Source of the DNA: Proteobacteria bacterium UBA7420
Lineage (GTDB): Bacteria > Pseudomonadota > Gammaproteobacteria > Magnimaribacterales > D2472
Length of the DNA stretch: 15,335 nt
NCBI GenBank assembly: GCA_002469975.1
Contig: DKMG01000021.1
Coordinates: forward strand, 1 to 15,335
Direction: 5' to 3'
Each line of letters starts with the position of its first letter. Position 1 is the stretch's first letter. This document shows, one piece after another, positions 15,141-15,335 of the stretch. The notes under the pieces are model-generated. The model saw only the letters and a list, made by a program, of their open reading frames with translations. It ran no database searches and was not told the DNA's origin. The position numbers and the translations under genes were made by a program.

Positions 15141-15302
15141 TCAGCGAACTTCAAGGTGTACTGATCTCTTTTTTGATTCTGCCTTGCATCGAGAGCTGCA
15201 AAATTTCACCTCATCCCAAGAGCGCTCCCATTTTTTTCTCCAGACAAAAGAGCGTAAGCAATACTTGCAGAGCTTCTCTTGCAGGGTAAGTTTTTTATGC
15301 AA
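15141..15302 (-). CDS. DUF2256 small zinc-ribbon-like protein, TTG start
   Basis: A 53-residue ORF encodes the full DUF2256 pattern. Cysteine pairs C12-x2-C15 and C35-x3-C39 flank the family hallmark WRKKWERSWDEVKFCS, with a basic tail. The only plausible start is TTG at 15300-15302 (M-H-K-K): no ATG or GTG lies between it and an in-frame TGA 15 bases upstream. This explains why simple ATG-based ORF finding misses it. The cysteines suggest a metal-binding knuckle; the function is unknown. In other proteobacteria I recall DUF2256 genes near photolyase/cryptochrome genes, but that neighbourhood would lie beyond the right edge. It is 35 bases upstream of htpG in the same direction. The last 33 bases of the window hold nothing I can call. 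Confidence 0.85.
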   Translation of the reverse strand: MHKKLTLQEKLCKYCLRSFVWRKKWERSWDEVKFCSSRCKAESKKRSVHLEVR

Positions 15303-15335
15303 ATCGTGAAATGATCAAAGATAGAGAAAAAATTG

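Noticed and set aside
1..15335. CRISPR arrays, insertion sequences, prophage, toxin-antitoxin or defence genes
   Set aside because: No spaced direct repeats, transposase, integrase or matching gene pairs were seen; the tRNA genes show no attachment-site duplication nearby.

Overview
The window is an AT-rich (by eye roughly 60% A+T), very densely packed bacterial chromosome segment. It carries housekeeping genes of gammaproteobacterial type: the order tig-clpP-clpX-lon, an htpG-gpsA-DUF4389 run, a FabY-type ketosynthase, and tRNAs with encoded CCA ends. The low G+C, spacers of 0-40 bases and absence of mobile elements suggest a streamlined, possibly marine, gammaproteobacterium. That placement is inference from gene content and composition; no rRNA or marker phylogeny was possible.

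Layout. Positions 1-5217 (minus strand) hold a protein quality-control block. Reading leftward it is tRNA-His, trigger factor, ClpP, ClpX and the first 636 codons of Lon, which runs off the left edge. A short divergent promoter region (about 5200-5256) separates this block from a plus-strand glutamate dehydrogenase (5257-6663). That enzyme looks like the animal-mitochondrial form, including a candidate 'antenna' insert. It converges on a minus-strand pair, trhO (tRNA U34 hydroxylase) followed by a Cys-type glutathione S-transferase-like protein (6672-8250). The 445-base spacer 8251-8695 contains a candidate 27-codon membrane-peptide ORF and a minus-strand tRNA-Pro/tRNA-Arg pair. The plus-strand cluster folD, fabY, folE (8696-11868) joins one-carbon/folate metabolism with fatty-acid initiation. 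It meets, stop codon to stop codon, a minus-strand run read leftward as DUF2256 zinc-ribbon protein, htpG, gpsA and a DUF4389 membrane protein (15302-11869).

How the genes work together. Trigger factor, ClpXP, Lon and HtpG cover folding and degradation of cytosolic proteins. FolE begins pterin/folate synthesis and FolD interconverts C1-folates. FabY-type synthases start fatty-acid chains and GpsA makes the glycerol-3-phosphate backbone for phospholipids.

I did not find a defence island, CRISPR array, prophage, insertion sequence or any convincing undescribed system. The most interesting items are the mitochondrial-like glutamate dehydrogenase with an antenna-like insert, the FabY placement between two folate genes, a tiny membrane-peptide candidate, and a TTG-initiated DUF2256 gene that ORF callers can miss.
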